Shown: positions 1 to 11,960 of the stretch, piece after piece
Position numbering within the stretch: the stretch's first letter is position 1
How the letters are laid out: the number at the start of each line of letters is the position of its first letter
NCBI RefSeq assembly: GCF_000835495.1
Contig: NW_015622548.1
Coordinates: 248,001-312,000 of the forward strand
Source of the DNA: Cladophialophora immunda
Taxonomy: Eukaryota; Ascomycota; Eurotiomycetes; Chaetothyriales; Herpotrichiellaceae
DNA length: 64,000 nucleotides
Direction: 5' to 3'
Translations under genes and position numbers: made by a program
The notes under the pieces: generated by a model
What the model was told of the DNA's origin: nothing
Databases searched by the model: none
What the model saw: only the letters and a program-made list of their open reading frames with translations

Positions 1-2196
1 CTTTGGGGCGACGTATGGAGGAACTTCCACCCCAACTCCGACACACTCCAGTGTACCCGCGGAAGTCTGGGAGTCTGCCCTTCTGTGCCTTTTTGTGTGT
101 TTCCTCCGTCTCGTCAAACAGACGCTGGTTCCTGACGTCTCATATCCACGGAGCAGCCAATTTATTGCAGTTCCGTCACGAAACGTCACCCTCAGAGCAA
201 CGTCAAGCTGTGGAATTTCTCAAGGAAAGCTAGTCAGGAGCCCCCTCGCCGCTCGACATGATGCGCTGGAAGCACGACGTGAGAACTCGAGGACCACTGC
301 CAGTTCAAAATGGACCATCGTTCTCAATCTCGACGATCAAACCGAGTCTCGTCAAACAGCCTGCCCTCCTGGACACTCTCCTCGGGCAAAGACAGGCACA
401 CATCTTGCACTCATCTGCGTCTCAATACAAAGCCACCGCCGCGCCGCGCCTCACTTTCACTTCCACTTTCAACCCCGATCCATCTACCTGTGTGGATGGT
501 GCCGTCCCAGGCAATTGGGGAAGTAACGACACACCTTCGCACGTCATCCGAGCAACCTGAGAGCGTGCCGCGGCGGGCTGATGCGGCATTGGTAGCAGAC
601 CTACCTATGAGCGCAGCCATCACGTCTGGAGGAGCACCGACCGCGTCGAGAGTCACGAGTCATACCAAAGGGCGCAGAGGAGGGTCATTAACGTAGAGGC
701 ATTCTTTAGTTGAGGCAACAGTAGACAGAAGCCTGACCTTCGTTTGTGTCTTATACCTTGGGACAATGCATCTCGCCTCCTACCGGATAGACAGACGAGA
801 AAGCACAAAATCCAAGATCGACGGATGAATGAATAAATAAATGACGAAGACCCCAGCCCAACCAGTCCGTTCCACTCCTTTCCACCTCAATCGCGTAGTC
901 TGGTACACCGTTCAACCTCAATTTAAAAGGATCGCCCGACGGCAGCATCGGAGGATCAATGGGGAGGTGGCCCTGTTTCTCGACGGATAAATTTCCCCCA
1001 ACGACAGATTTGAGACCCTCTGAGGATCATGGCTTTTGTTGTACCCTCGTATGTAGGGAGTCGACTACATCGTTTCGTTCGAGAACATTTCCCCAACCCG
1101 TCATGATGTTCCTTGTCGTACTGGCGAAAAATACAATACCCGCGAAACCATATCCATCCATGTCTTAGATATACTTCGTATCCATATCTACATTTCATAT
1201 GTTTCACATCCATAGTTCATATTACGTATCCGTCACCTGAGGTGAGATCTATCTGATTCGCATTGACGACCCGTCTCCACCGCGAAGCAAACCTGTTAAG
1301 TATTGCGAGTAGCCACCTACCTACCTACCTACCTACCTACCTACCTACCTACATAGAGGAGAAGGTAGGTAATATACCAAAAAAACTCTGTATAATAGAA
1401 ATAGCTAATAAGTCGAACAGGTCCACCCCTCAACGATGTATTTCAACCCACAGGCGATCGGTATATACATATATATGAGGGGGTGTGGGGTGGAACAATA
1501 TACTCTTGCGCCGACCCCAAGGTGCATTTGTAAGGGAACGATAGAGGACAAGACCACTTCAAGATTAGAAAGGAAAATAACACTGGATTTGGAAACACAA
1601 GCACGACTACTGCAACACTGCAATACTGCTCGAAATCATCGTACCAAGTGGACCGCAATGATCAGAATCACATCAAACAACGAAGAAGCTGTCGAAGAGC
1701 CCGCTTATCCTCTGCATCGCAAACCAAACAATCAAAAATCACGGCCGCCTCTTGGTCCACGGTGCTGATCACAACATTCCATAAAAGTTTGCTCCACGCA
1801 TGGCAATCTCAAGCGCATCAAACAAAAGAAATCCGCGACACCAACCAATTAGTCGCCAATGGGAACCTGGACAATAATCCGCGTTCCCGCTGCACGCGCC
1901 CGACCCAGCCCTTGAAATCTCACTGTCTCATCCATATCCAGCTCAAGAGTCCATTAAAACACCGGTCCATGTCCTCCAAGAATGGTGTTGAGATACTCCA
2001 TACCTGCCGATCGATGCTGTTGCGCAGATTCCCCCTTCCGTCCACATAGCCAAGGTCCGTAGACGAGCAATCCATGTTGTACAGCAGGTGCAAAACCGTT
2101 GGATTGGCTCAAGGCGGAGCTCACAGGGTCTGCCATCTCGCCAGGTCAATTGATCCGACAGTTCTCGTTTTGCAAAGAATTGCCCGGGGCATCGTA
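1..2196. other. Left-edge intergenic region, no supported gene
   Basis: Open frames here are short (at most about 140 codons), overlap each other on both strands and show no recognisable domain. The stretch contains a CTAC microsatellite near 1316-1352 and AT-rich DNA around 1130-1250 and 1380-1500. Its right end probably holds the 3' untranslated region of the zinc-finger gene that stops at 2197. A gene lying mostly outside the window could enter from the left, but I see no exon with convincing coding content. Confidence 0.6.
1316..1352. repeat. (CTAC)n microsatellite, about nine units
   Basis: The sequence reads CTAC repeated without interruption for about 37 bases and ends in ACATAG. A short opposite-strand echo (GGTAGGT) follows about 20 bases downstream. 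This is a simple tetranucleotide repeat in non-coding DNA and is probably length-polymorphic. Confidence 0.95.
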
Positions 2197-5100
2197 CTAA
2201 AACCTCCCCCTTCGCAGGATTCGTCCAGTCAATGACCGCCGAGGTTCTAGCCGAATATTCTCCTTTTCGGTTTTCTCATCCTTACCATCCTTCTCCTCCT
2301 TTTCTTTGTCGTCGTTTTCGTTCGCAGGTTTGACGGGTTCCCCATCAACATCTACCGATTTTCGGGCTGCACTGGATCGTCGGCTCGGCCGTCGTGCGCT
2401 ACCAGGTGTGGTAGCAGTGAGAGACCTCGTCGTGATTGTGGGAGACTGCATAGTGGATCGCCGGGCAGTGGCCGAGCTAGCATCCTTTGCTACGCTCCCA
2501 TCTACCTCAGCTGCGTTGGGGTGTTCCACCCCCGAATCTGGTCCGCGAGCCGGCTTTTCAGGAGCTGTACTCTTCTCAGCATTGTTTGTTCCATTCACTC
2601 GGGCCTCGTCTGGCCTCGCTTGGTTATCCTCTGCAGTTCCCGTCATCCGAACATCTTGGTCCTTGGCTTTTAGATTAGAGGATTCTTGTGCCGCAGGCTG
2701 CACCTCCTGCTTCTCCTCTTCTCGCTTGACTTCATCTGGCTGTGCTTGAGCTGAGGAAACCGCTGGTTCAGGGCGTATAGGTGCAGTAGACGCTTGCTGG
2801 TTGGGAGCAGTTGTCCCAGCGTCACCGATTGTGATTGTGTCTCTAGACTCTGGTCGTGAGGTAGCAACCCTGATGGTAGAAGGAGGGGTAGGCAGAGTCC
2901 CTCCCGATGGAATTGCGGGTTGAGAATTGGCTGTGTCCTCGTTGCTCTGAGTTTCAGTCGAACTGAAGTCCCCCTGCAGACTTTTTGGTTCTGGTTCAAC
3001 GGTAGCCGGCATTGACGACGGCGCATTTACGCCCATCCAGCCGGGACGGACGGCGGTATGCGTCAGTGCAGGAGACCCAGCTGCTGTTTGAGGCGCAGAT
3101 CGTCTTTCGTTCTCGGTGCCCAGGGTGCGATTTTGGAAGCCATTTGTCATGGATGTGTCTGGACTTCTTTTGAGGCCATCTGGCATGGTGGGACTGTCGT
3201 CCGTCGCAGCTGGACTGGGTCTGTAGCCAGCCGGTCTCGTCTCGGGGTCGACACCAAACGAACCCGGCGTGCCGACCCTCCCAAAACTCTGGACCTTGGT
3301 CTTGAGCTTCATCTTCAAGTTCTTTGGGTCTGCCATCGTGCCCGCAGTACCTCTACCGTGGTGGAATTCGAAATCTTCTACCTCTTTCACCGGCACGCCG
3401 TACCTCTCGAGCGCCTTATCGAGACTACCGATCGTGCCCTTCGGCTGATCATGGTTCTTGACGATGTGGCATTGCAGACCATGCACGGTGCGCCAATCAA
3501 TACGTGAACATCCGTCATGATTGCAGCGCAAGTACATCTCGACTGCAGGTCCTGTCGGATGCTCGGCCGTGCCTCCCAGCCCATAGGACGTCCAGATACC
3601 ACGGTTCAAGGTGTCGACTCTTTCGCAGTGGTGGTGTCGGTTTGCAAATGCCTCGGACATCTGGTATGGATGAGTCGTCGAGGGGGTACGTTTGCCACCA
3701 CTCCCAGTCGGCGGCGTAGGGTTGGACGTATTCGGAGCACCTGGGTAAGAGTGGAAGTGATTGGGCTCGACTCCATTGTTGGCTGGATGGTTAGGAGTCC
3801 TGTTGGGATCTCCCTCGTTCGGAGGTCTTGATATGGGGCCGTGGGAGGCTGGTGGAGTTGCGGTCGTTCTGGCGTTGATGGTGGCAAATCCCGAGGTGGG
3901 CGGCGCGTTGATCGAAGCAAATCCAGAAGACGTGGTGGCGGGTGGTGGGCGGGTATCATAGATCTGTCTCGGCGGATTCGGGTTTGTCGCTGGTGTCGCT
4001 GGTGACTGAGTGCTTGGGACGGGTCGTGTGAGAGGAGAAGCAGGCCGCGCTAGATGGTTCAGTTGCGACCGATCGGCAGAGGGTTGGGGGGTATGACCTG
4101 ACCCGTTCGTCGTTATCGTCGGGGAGGCATTTGTCGGCGTGGTGGAGTAGGACGAGTGGTGATACGGACGCGAGTAGGTTGACGACGAGTCGCGATAGAA
4201 GGAATAGGACGGAGCCGGGGCTGCTCGACTCAATTGTGGCGAAGGTCGCGAGTGAGCTGGATTGATGGCATCAGGTTGACCGGGAGGACCAACTTGATGG
4301 CGTTTGGGGGGCGGGGGGATGGTCGAGAGCGCGGGACCCGGCGGCGACATTGACGATGAAGATATGCTCCGGCCTCCTGGCGCTGGGGAGTCGTCTGGTG
4401 GTAGTCCACGTTTGAGTCGCTTCAGCCGGCGCCGGAGATTCTGGGAACCAATTAGCACAAGTGATTCTACATAGGTTTGCCCAAATCAGAACATACACTT
4501 TCTTCATCCTCTAGCTCATGATCAAACTGGGCGAAGGCCGCATCTTCTCTCTTTCGGCGTGCCTCGATTCTGGCGTCTCTGCGTTGGCGCGCTTCCATGA
4601 TCAGAGCCCATTTCTTGTCCTGGATTTCCCGCCTACGACGGATTTTCTCGTCTTTCCGCGTGCGCTTGGACTTGAGCATCTCATATTTCTTGACGTTGTG
4701 ATCCTCGACGCGCTGCAGTTCGTCGAGACGTGCTTGGACGGCATCGGGGGATTCCAGGGCGTGCTTTGATGCTGGTGGCGGCAGGGGAATCGGCGCGGTC
4801 AACGGACTGGCGAACCGGTAATCATCGCCTCCGCCCACCGAGACATCGCTGTCGGAAGATTCGGGGTCCATCGGGTCAGGCACGGCCGGTGAGCGTTGAG
4901 GGGGATGTTGGAAATTTCGGGGTTGGTGTTGATACGGTGATTCCCAGGACGAACGTGGACGCTGCAAGGCAAAGAAAGATTAGTGACAAGAGTCGTTATG
5001 AAAAGATGGGTCGGTTTAGAGTTGACAAATTAGAAAATTCCAGCAGACAAAAGAGGGGAAAGGGAATGATGGTGAGGTGAATGGCCAGCACCAAGGGACA

Positions 5101-6181
5101 GGGAGGTGTGGGGAGAGAAGAGAAGCCACCAATCCCCCATCGAGCCACATCTCGTATTGTGAAGTCGGGCTTTTTTTTTCACTCCAGGTCTCGACTCGAT
5201 GGACTGCGCGGTGAATGACTGCACAGGAGTAGACAGGAGTATCCGGAAAGGGTTAAGAGACTGATGCAATAGGAGGTGCAACGATGACAATGGAGCGCTA
5301 AGCAGAGACAGGAAAGACGCCAACACAGGTGATGCAGCTGGATAGCACCAAATGGGATTGAGGGTGGTTTGGAGAGAGCTGGCGATTGGTGAGAGGCGAC
5401 AAAGAGGAGTCGAAGGCGGAGTGGGATGAGTGGCAGACCTAAAAAGGTCGCCCAGGTATTGAAGCCAGACGCCAAGACAACAAGGAGTGCAGTTGGGCCA
5501 TGGTGGAGGCGGTGCCCGACCATTCGTGTTGGAGGAGGGAGGGGAGCCCAGCCAGGCGGGCAGGCTAGCAGCCTAGAAGCCTAGAGGCCCAGAAGCCCCG
5601 AAGGGCTTAAGGGCCTTTAAGGGCTCGAGTTGGTTAGAGGGCCCCTCTGGGTCGCCTGCAGCGCCCGCCGAGCCAGCCCTTGAATCGAAGCCACGGCGAC
5701 TGCATCCAGGGTTGGACACGCGGACAAGCGAGCATAAGTGGCCACTGGCCAGGATATCGTCAATGGGTTCAGGTGTCGCTCACTCTGCATTTCCCAGGAC
5801 GCGGTGGCGTTTTTTCTTCTGGCTGTGCCTGCCAGATGACCGGGAGTGGTTTGACGGCAAATCATTGACAGTTGATTGAGGTGCCAGTTCTAGTTGTCCT
5901 GCGCTATCTCGGAGGACAGATGGCGATGATGGGAGCAGGCAGTCCTCACGCGCGCGCTCTCTCCGTAGCATTTTCTCTTCTGCTCCGCTTCTTTTTCTTT
6001 TTTTAAATTTCCCGATGACGCAGAGGGCTAGTGCCAGAGTGTGTTGAGGGATGGTGCATAAGGTGTAGTGCAGAACAGAACAGAGCTGAGCAATCAAGCA
6101 CAAAACAGAAATCTCACATACCTCGGACCCAATATCGTGGGAGACATTGCGCGCCATTTCTGATGGCGGCCGCGAATACAT
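2197..6181 (-). CDS. C2H2 zinc-finger nuclear protein, about 922 aa, three exons
   Basis: Exons read as 6181-6122 (20 codons, start ATG at 6181-6179), 4961-4497 and 4440-2197; the introns begin GTATGT and both joins are phase 0. The first intron is about 1160 bp, very long for this genome. Residues about 85-170 form a basic, charged, helical stretch rich in R, K and E. One classical-looking zinc finger lies near residues 480-505 (C-x4-C-x13-H-x4-H, bases about 3450-3525), followed by a conserved-looking GRGTAGTMADPKN region. The remainder is low-complexity, rich in P, S, T, and ends in an acidic/basic KDEKEEKDGK-type tail. I infer a chromatin- or transcription-related nuclear role from the single finger and disorder. 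I do not recognise a specific named orthologue. Confidence 0.85.
4962..6121 (-). other. Unusually long first intron of the zinc-finger gene
   Basis: It is bounded by GTATGTGAG at the donor (6121 downwards) and TTGCAG at the acceptor (ending 4962). It separates a 20-codon first exon from the main body with the reading frame preserved. It holds a GC-rich patch of short inverted and direct repeats at about 5556-5630 and no convincing open frame. The alternative is that the first exon is misassigned and the gene starts elsewhere, but no in-frame ATG exists just upstream of 4961 on the minus strand. Confidence 0.6.
5556..5630. repeat. GC-rich cluster of short direct and inverted repeats
   Basis: Repeated GCCTAGA/GCCCAGAAGCC-like words are followed by nested hairpin potential: AAGCCC-CGAA-GGGCTT (5593-5608), GGCTAGCAGCC just upstream, and the near-palindrome TTAAGGGCCTTTAA. 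It lies inside the long intron of the zinc-finger gene. Confidence 0.7.
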
Positions 6182-9100
6182 GGCGACCGTGAGATGACGA
6201 CTGACTATCGCAGGGGGTGTGCTGGCGATGGGGGAAGGGTGAAGACAAGTCGGTCGAGCAGCAGGACCAAACTGAGCGCGACTCAGACTGAATGCTCCCA
6301 AGAATTAAGTCGAGGTTGGGAGCGGCATCGGCAAGTGGATAATAGTAGTCGCGCTGTTGACAAGGCGATGGTGATACAAAGGCTGACAAAATCAGTGGTG
6401 TACAGACGTGTGAAAGCAACAATAAACAGTCAGCGGTCGACCAGGTTGATACGAACAGCTTGGACTGTAGAGACGGGAAGGTGGAGGACGGGAAAAGAAA
6501 GGGAAAAGAGAGGAAAGGGGAGTGAGTAGCACAAGAAGAGGGAGAAGGAGGGAATGTCTGGTAGAGATGCGAGGGAAAGGACACTAAATCGCCGTAGGAT
6601 AGGCACAAGAGCAGTCAAGCAGTGGGTTATTGGATGGAATGGGGAAAGTCCAAGGTTAAAATGTTAACAAGAAGCGAGAAAGAGGCGTTTAGAGTACGTC
6701 GATGCGACGGCCGAATAGTAAAAAGTGGATAAGGTCGATAGGATGCGGCCTGTGGGCTGGCGTGGGCTGTTTGGCTGAGGCCACGGCTACGGGTTACGGG
6801 TTACGGGCTGCTACGGTTTGACAAGACACAACTTGGGAAGGGGGGAAGGGAAAGAAAAGGGAAAAGGAAGGGGAGAGGGGGGGCCAGTCATCCACCCACC
6901 ATGAGAGAATTTAGGGAAGCGGGTTCTCGCTTGACCGTGGGCACCGAACATACTAGGAAGTGTGTGCGTGTTAAGTGTAGCGACTAAGTGTCTGTGTCTG
7001 AAAAAAAAAAAAACCACGGAAAAAGAGGGTCAGGAGGAGGGATGATACGGGGGAGTGGTTGAATACCAAGGTAGGTAATTAAAATACCAACACGGCGATT
7101 GACGAGATTGAGTTGGATCGAAGGCCCCGTCATCTCTTTCAGTTTGGGGGTCATGCAGCTAGGTTCCCGGTGGATGATGGGAGTGCTTGTGCCAATAATG
7201 GAGGGCCAGGGAATGCCCAAGAGGGATATCTGGTTAAGCTGAATAGGTACGACAAGGCCCTCACCTCGGGGCCCTAGGGGCCTCCTTATACCAGTACCAA
7301 AAGAGTGGGCACCCGCGTACTAGGTACCCAGGCAGTGGCAGCCCATGTCATAGGTGGTCACCCCTTGAAACACCAAGTAATAATCACCAGCAGCTATAAC
7401 CCGAAGCAGCCATTAAGGCCCTTGATTCCTATTCAGTGGCCGCAAAGTGGCCAATTGATTAGTAGTAGTAGGTCCGGCTGCCCTGAATACATTCTATCCC
7501 TTTTGCCGTCGTCCGTACGATCCTAACCCACTACGAGTAGGCAGCTAGTGGGTAGTGTTTACGTGAACTCAACTCATCACTTATTACCTCCCACCACCAC
7601 CATCATCATCAGGCCTATACTCGTAATTTCGGCCATCAGCTGGTCGCTGGCCACAACTACTCGATGCGGCGATTTTCGTTCGGTTTGCGGAATTGGGGGG
7701 GAATGCCCACTGCCCCCTCGTATAGCCCGGGCCCCCCCTATTTGGTGTCCAGTTGGTGAGCCCACCAGCGATAGGCTCCGCGGGGCCCTTCTTTCTCCCT
7801 TCATCATCCCTGGGATACGAGGCACTAATTTCTGCTGTTGCTGGATATAATCTCTCGCTGATAATACCAGGATTGCTATCGGGCAAATCACATCACCCCG
7901 TTTCGCCCCTCTAACACAGCTAGCCACGCAACCAGCATACGACGAGATACACAGAAACAATCCCCCCCTTTCCGTATCGGGCTCCTGCTTCTGTTGCCTC
8001 TCTCTGTCCTCTCTGTCCTCTCTCGGTCACCTGTTCGTTCGCCCTTCACCCTCCCATCTCCACCATCACCCATTCAGATCCTTTTTCTGACGAGGACTAG
8101 TAGGGTACTCCGGTTAAAGATGCCCGTATACTCCGTTCCGAGCTGCTAACCCCCCTGTCCCTTTCATTCTACTTCCACCCAGTCGGTTTCGCCGTCATTC
8201 AAAGGTGTCAATCAATCTTTTTCAACTCACTTCTCGTCACACACACACTCACCCTCTCTCCTCCGGCTGTCGGGGCTTTCGGTCAATCCTCGCGGTGATT
8301 TTCTCTACCACGCCCACCCCCCCCCTCGCGCAAAGACACCGTGACGTTGCCACATAATTCTCGTAGATTAATGTGCGCGCTATACATTGTTTGCGCGTGC
8401 CGACCCCCGTCGCCCGTCCCCGTGTTTCCCCTTTTAACACGTACCCGGCATCTCCTGTGTCGTCAGCTTGGTCTCCACTTGGCCTCGAGTCAGCCTCCTG
8501 GCGAATCCATCCGTGCCTAGTCGTATACACCGAAACGGTCAGAGTAGTATACGCACCCGGTCCAGGGCCCCAAGGCCTCGTTCCGCGGTGATTGGCAGCT
8601 TGCTTATGCTATACTGGAGGAACTCAATCCTGATCCATCCATCCATTCCATCCCATCAGTTCCCTCTTTCGGATACTCGCCATAACTCCTCGCCTTGCGG
8701 CCCCAACGGCCGCATCGCCTAGGACTTGTCATCATTATCACTGTGAGCCGTCAAGGAGCCCTGCAACCAATCCGCGCCATAAACAAAGAAGACGCCTGTA
8801 TGAGGGGAGATTTGTTCTTTTTCTATTTGCACAAGGGCACCACCCGCGAGACTTATCCTCCCCCGGCTCGCCACCCTCAAGGCTGAGGTGTCCGTGTCGT
8901 GCCCGGCCCTTCTCTACAATAAATAATTACACCCCTTCTTCAACCGTCAACCGTGCTCGAACAAGCCAAACCCCCTCGTGTACTCCGCTCCTGCAGTCAT
9001 TCCTCCCGGCCAGCGAAAGCGTGTGACAAAATGTAACGCTCCATGCTCCTTCAAACACTCATGCATACCAGTCATGACGCAGCAGTAGTAATGTCCTCGT

Positions 9101-9287
9101 CAGCAACCCTTTTGTCCTTCCCCAAGAACAAAATTAATACACATAGAGAACTCTGCCCGCGATGGTGGCAAGAATGTCCGAAAAGATCGGCCAATATCCG
9201 GGGTAACAAAAAGAAGTCGAGTACAGGGATATCATTAAAATACAAGTTGCTTTTGGGGACCCGTCATCTCCATCTTCACTTCACCCT
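6182..9287. other. 3.1 kb gene-poor region between zinc-finger gene and mtHsp70
   Basis: No open frame here has recognisable protein character. Bases about 6470-6560 and 6838-6890 are purine-rich on the plus strand, so pyrimidine-rich on the minus strand. That fits a leader or promoter of the zinc-finger gene. From about 7980 to 8290 the bias flips to CT-rich on the plus strand. Three tandem TACGGGT/C heptamers lie at 6788-6808, and an A-run lies at about 7001-7012. The right end should include the 3' untranslated region of mtHsp70. Confidence 0.55.
6788..6808. repeat. Three tandem heptamers TACGGGT/C
   Basis: Two perfect TACGGGT copies are followed by TACGGGC, with a related CTACGG word just downstream. 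It is too short to assign a function. Confidence 0.8.
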
Positions 9288-11371
9288 TCACGGCTTCTGC
9301 TCACCACTCGATGAGCCTTGCTGTTCACCGCCCGGGGGTGGCTGCTGTGACTCTTCGCGGGCTTTGTGCATCTTGTCAAACAGACTGAGGGCCGAAGTCT
9401 GGAGCTCATCGATCTTGGCCTTCATCTCCTCGGCAGTGGCAGTGCCTTCGCCCGCCTGGTTCTTGGCAACGTACTCACGGAGAGAAGCAATCTTCTCCTT
9501 GATCGTGTCGGCTTCAGCCTTGTCCAGCTTGTCTTCAAATTCCTTCAATGCCTTCTCCGTGTCATTGAGAACGCTGTCGGCCCGGTTGGCAGCTTCGATG
9601 GCAGCCTTACGCTCCTTGTCCTGAGCGCCGTATTTCTCAGCATCATCCACCATGTTCTGGATCTCCGCATCGGAGAGACCGGATCCCGATGCGATGGTGA
9701 TGGATTGATCCTTGTTGGTCGACTTGTCCTTGGCATGAACATGCACGATCGAGTCGGCATCAATATCAAAGGTGACTTCGATCTGAGGAACGCCGCGGTG
9801 TGCAGGAGGAATGCCAACCAGCTGGAAGTTGCCCAACAGCTTGTTGTCCCGAACAAGCTCACGCTCACCCTGGTAGACCTTGATCTCCACAGCGGTTTGG
9901 AAGTCGGCAGCAGTTGAGAAGATCTGTGACTTCTTGGTGGGGATGGTCGTGTTACGGTTGATCAAACGTGTGAACACGCCACCGAGGGTCTCAATACCAA
10001 GAGAGAGGGGCGTAACATCGAGCAAAAGAACGTCCATTACCTCACCAGCAAGCACGGCTCCCTGAATTGCGGCACCAATGGCGACAGCTTCATCGGGGTT
10101 GACAGATTTGGCAGGCTCGCGTCCGAAAATGCTCTTGACAGACTCGTTGACCTTGGGCATACGAGTCATACCACCGACGAGGATGATTTCTTGGATATCC
10201 TTTGCCTGCAAGTTGGCATCCTTCAGGGCCTTGCGGACAGGTTCAATGGTCTTGGAGATGAGAGGATCGACCATCTGCTCAAGTTGAGCTCGGGTCATCT
10301 TGATGTTGATGTGTTTAGGGCCGGATGCATCCGCGGTGATGAAAGGTAGGTTAATATCTGTCTGGATGGAGGAAGACAGCTCGATCTTCGCCTTCTCGGC
10401 GGCTTCACGAATACGTTGAATAGCCATGCGATCGTTTGATAGGTCGATGCCAGACTCCTTCTTGAATTGCTGAACAAGGTGGCGCACAAGGGTGATGTCG
10501 AAATCTTCACCTCCAAGATGGGTGTCACCGTTGGTAGATTTCACCTCAAAGACGCCTTTCTGGATCTCGAGGATAGAAATATCGAATGTACCACCACCTA
10601 GATCGTAGACCGCGATGATACGATCATCCTCTTTCTCAAGGCCATATGCGAGCGCAGCTGCGGTGGGCTCGTTGACAACACGGAGAACGTTCAATCCAGC
10701 AATTTGACCAGCGTCTTTCGTGGCTTGGCGCTGCATGTCATTGAAGTAGGCAGGGACTGTAACGACGGCGTTCTTGACAGGCTTGCCAAGGTATGCTTCG
10801 GCAGTCTCCTTCATCTTTGCCAGGACCATACCTCCAATCTGCGAAGGCGAGTATTTCTCGCCGCGAGCTTCCAGCCAGGCGTCGCCATTTGTATGTTGGA
10901 CAATCTTGTAGGGGACTTCCTTGATATCTCGCTGGACTTCTGGGTCTGAGAACTTCCGGCCGATGAGTCGTTTGGTCGCGAAGAGGGTATTTTCAGGGTT
11001 GACGACAGCTTGTCGCTTGGCAGCAACACCAACGAGGCGCTCTCCACCCTCCGTGAAGGCCACAACGGAGGGCGTTGTTCGAGTACCCTCGGCATTTTCT
11101 ATTATTCTTGGTTGCTTGCCTTCCATGACCGCGACGGCCGAGTTTGTTGTTCCCAAGTCGATACCAATGACTTGACCCTTGACTTTCTCAGTCGACTCGG
11201 GAGCTTCGGTCGAGGCATACCGCGAGATTATTGATGATCGGGGTGCTTTGATCTGGGAGAAGCGAGAGAAGGGGGTAGAGCGAGGAAGCTGGGAGATTGA
11301 TTAGAGGATCAGTCCACGATGAAAGCAACAACATTGGGACTTACAGCTCTGGACAACCTTGAGGCGATCAT
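9288..11371 (-). CDS. SSC1: Mitochondrial Hsp70 chaperone (Ssc1 type), 675 aa
   Basis: Exon 1 is 11371-11345 (nine codons beginning MIASRLSRA) and exon 2 is 11288-9288; the 56-bp intron has GTAAGT and CAG ends. The N terminus is an Arg/Ser-rich, acid-free mitochondrial presequence. The mature protein shows the Hsp70 signatures: IDLGTTNS near residue 52, [12 protein letters not shown], the [13 protein letters not shown] motif, and a substrate-binding domain with [12 protein letters not shown]. The C terminus is Q/G-rich rather than EEVD, which separates it from the cytosolic form and fits a matrix chaperone. Members drive protein import with the TIM44/PAM motor and fold imported proteins. The gene is divergent from the WD/DUF2415 gene, with 589 bp between start codons. 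Confidence 0.97.
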
Positions 11372-11960
11372 AATGATCTCACGTATAAGGACAAACAGAG
11401 AAGCAGCGAAGAAGGTAGGAGATGGGCAAAGGCCTGGAAACCGGGGTGAATTGTGAAGATGAAGAAGATGGGTGATGGGACGAGTAGATGAGCTCAGGAT
11501 GCAAAGCAGACGCAATACAAATGGACGGAGAAAAAATCTCTCTTCCCCTTCGCCGCAAGGTCGCGCGCGCCTTGGCACGACAGAAACTCTCAGAAATTAG
11601 GAGGTACGGCGGACAAAAAGTGCTCGGCAAACATGCCGGATTGTGAAATATATGGGTCAGCCTCGCGGAGACAGCCTCGTCCAATCGACGTCACGGTCCG
11701 GCAAACCTAAGCAGCCCTCCTCTCAGTCCACAGTGATGCGATTATCACCCTCAACTTGGAGGCAATTGCATTCATACCAACAGCCAATTTATAAAGATTC
11801 TTCCTCTATTGCTCCTGAGAGTCGTTGCGCTGGGGATCTGTCTTCCTAAGCTTCCTAGCTTGCGCGCTTACCACGCTTTCCACCTCCATATTTTCAATCC
11901 GCCTTCTACCTCGCCGAGCGATGCGTCTCTTCCCTTAGATCCCTCGTCTTCCGTCGCGAA
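11372..11960. promoter_or_regulatory. Divergent promoter region, mtHsp70 / WD-DUF2415 gene
   Basis: This 589-bp gap separates two opposite start codons. On the plus strand CCAATTTATAAAG occurs at about 11784-11796, combining a CCAAT word with a TATA-like element roughly 165-175 bp before the ATG at 11961. I looked for a clean heat-shock element (alternating GAA/TTC blocks) on the Hsp70 side and did not find a convincing one. Confidence 0.45.

Noticed and set aside
9043..9917. Plus-strand frames of 183-193 codons at the end of mtHsp70
   Set aside because: Antisense to the conserved Hsp70 coding sequence; composition reflects the complementary codons.
11372..11700. Heat-shock element upstream of mtHsp70
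   Set aside because: GAA and TTC words exist but not in the required alternating five-base spacing; the match was not better than chance.
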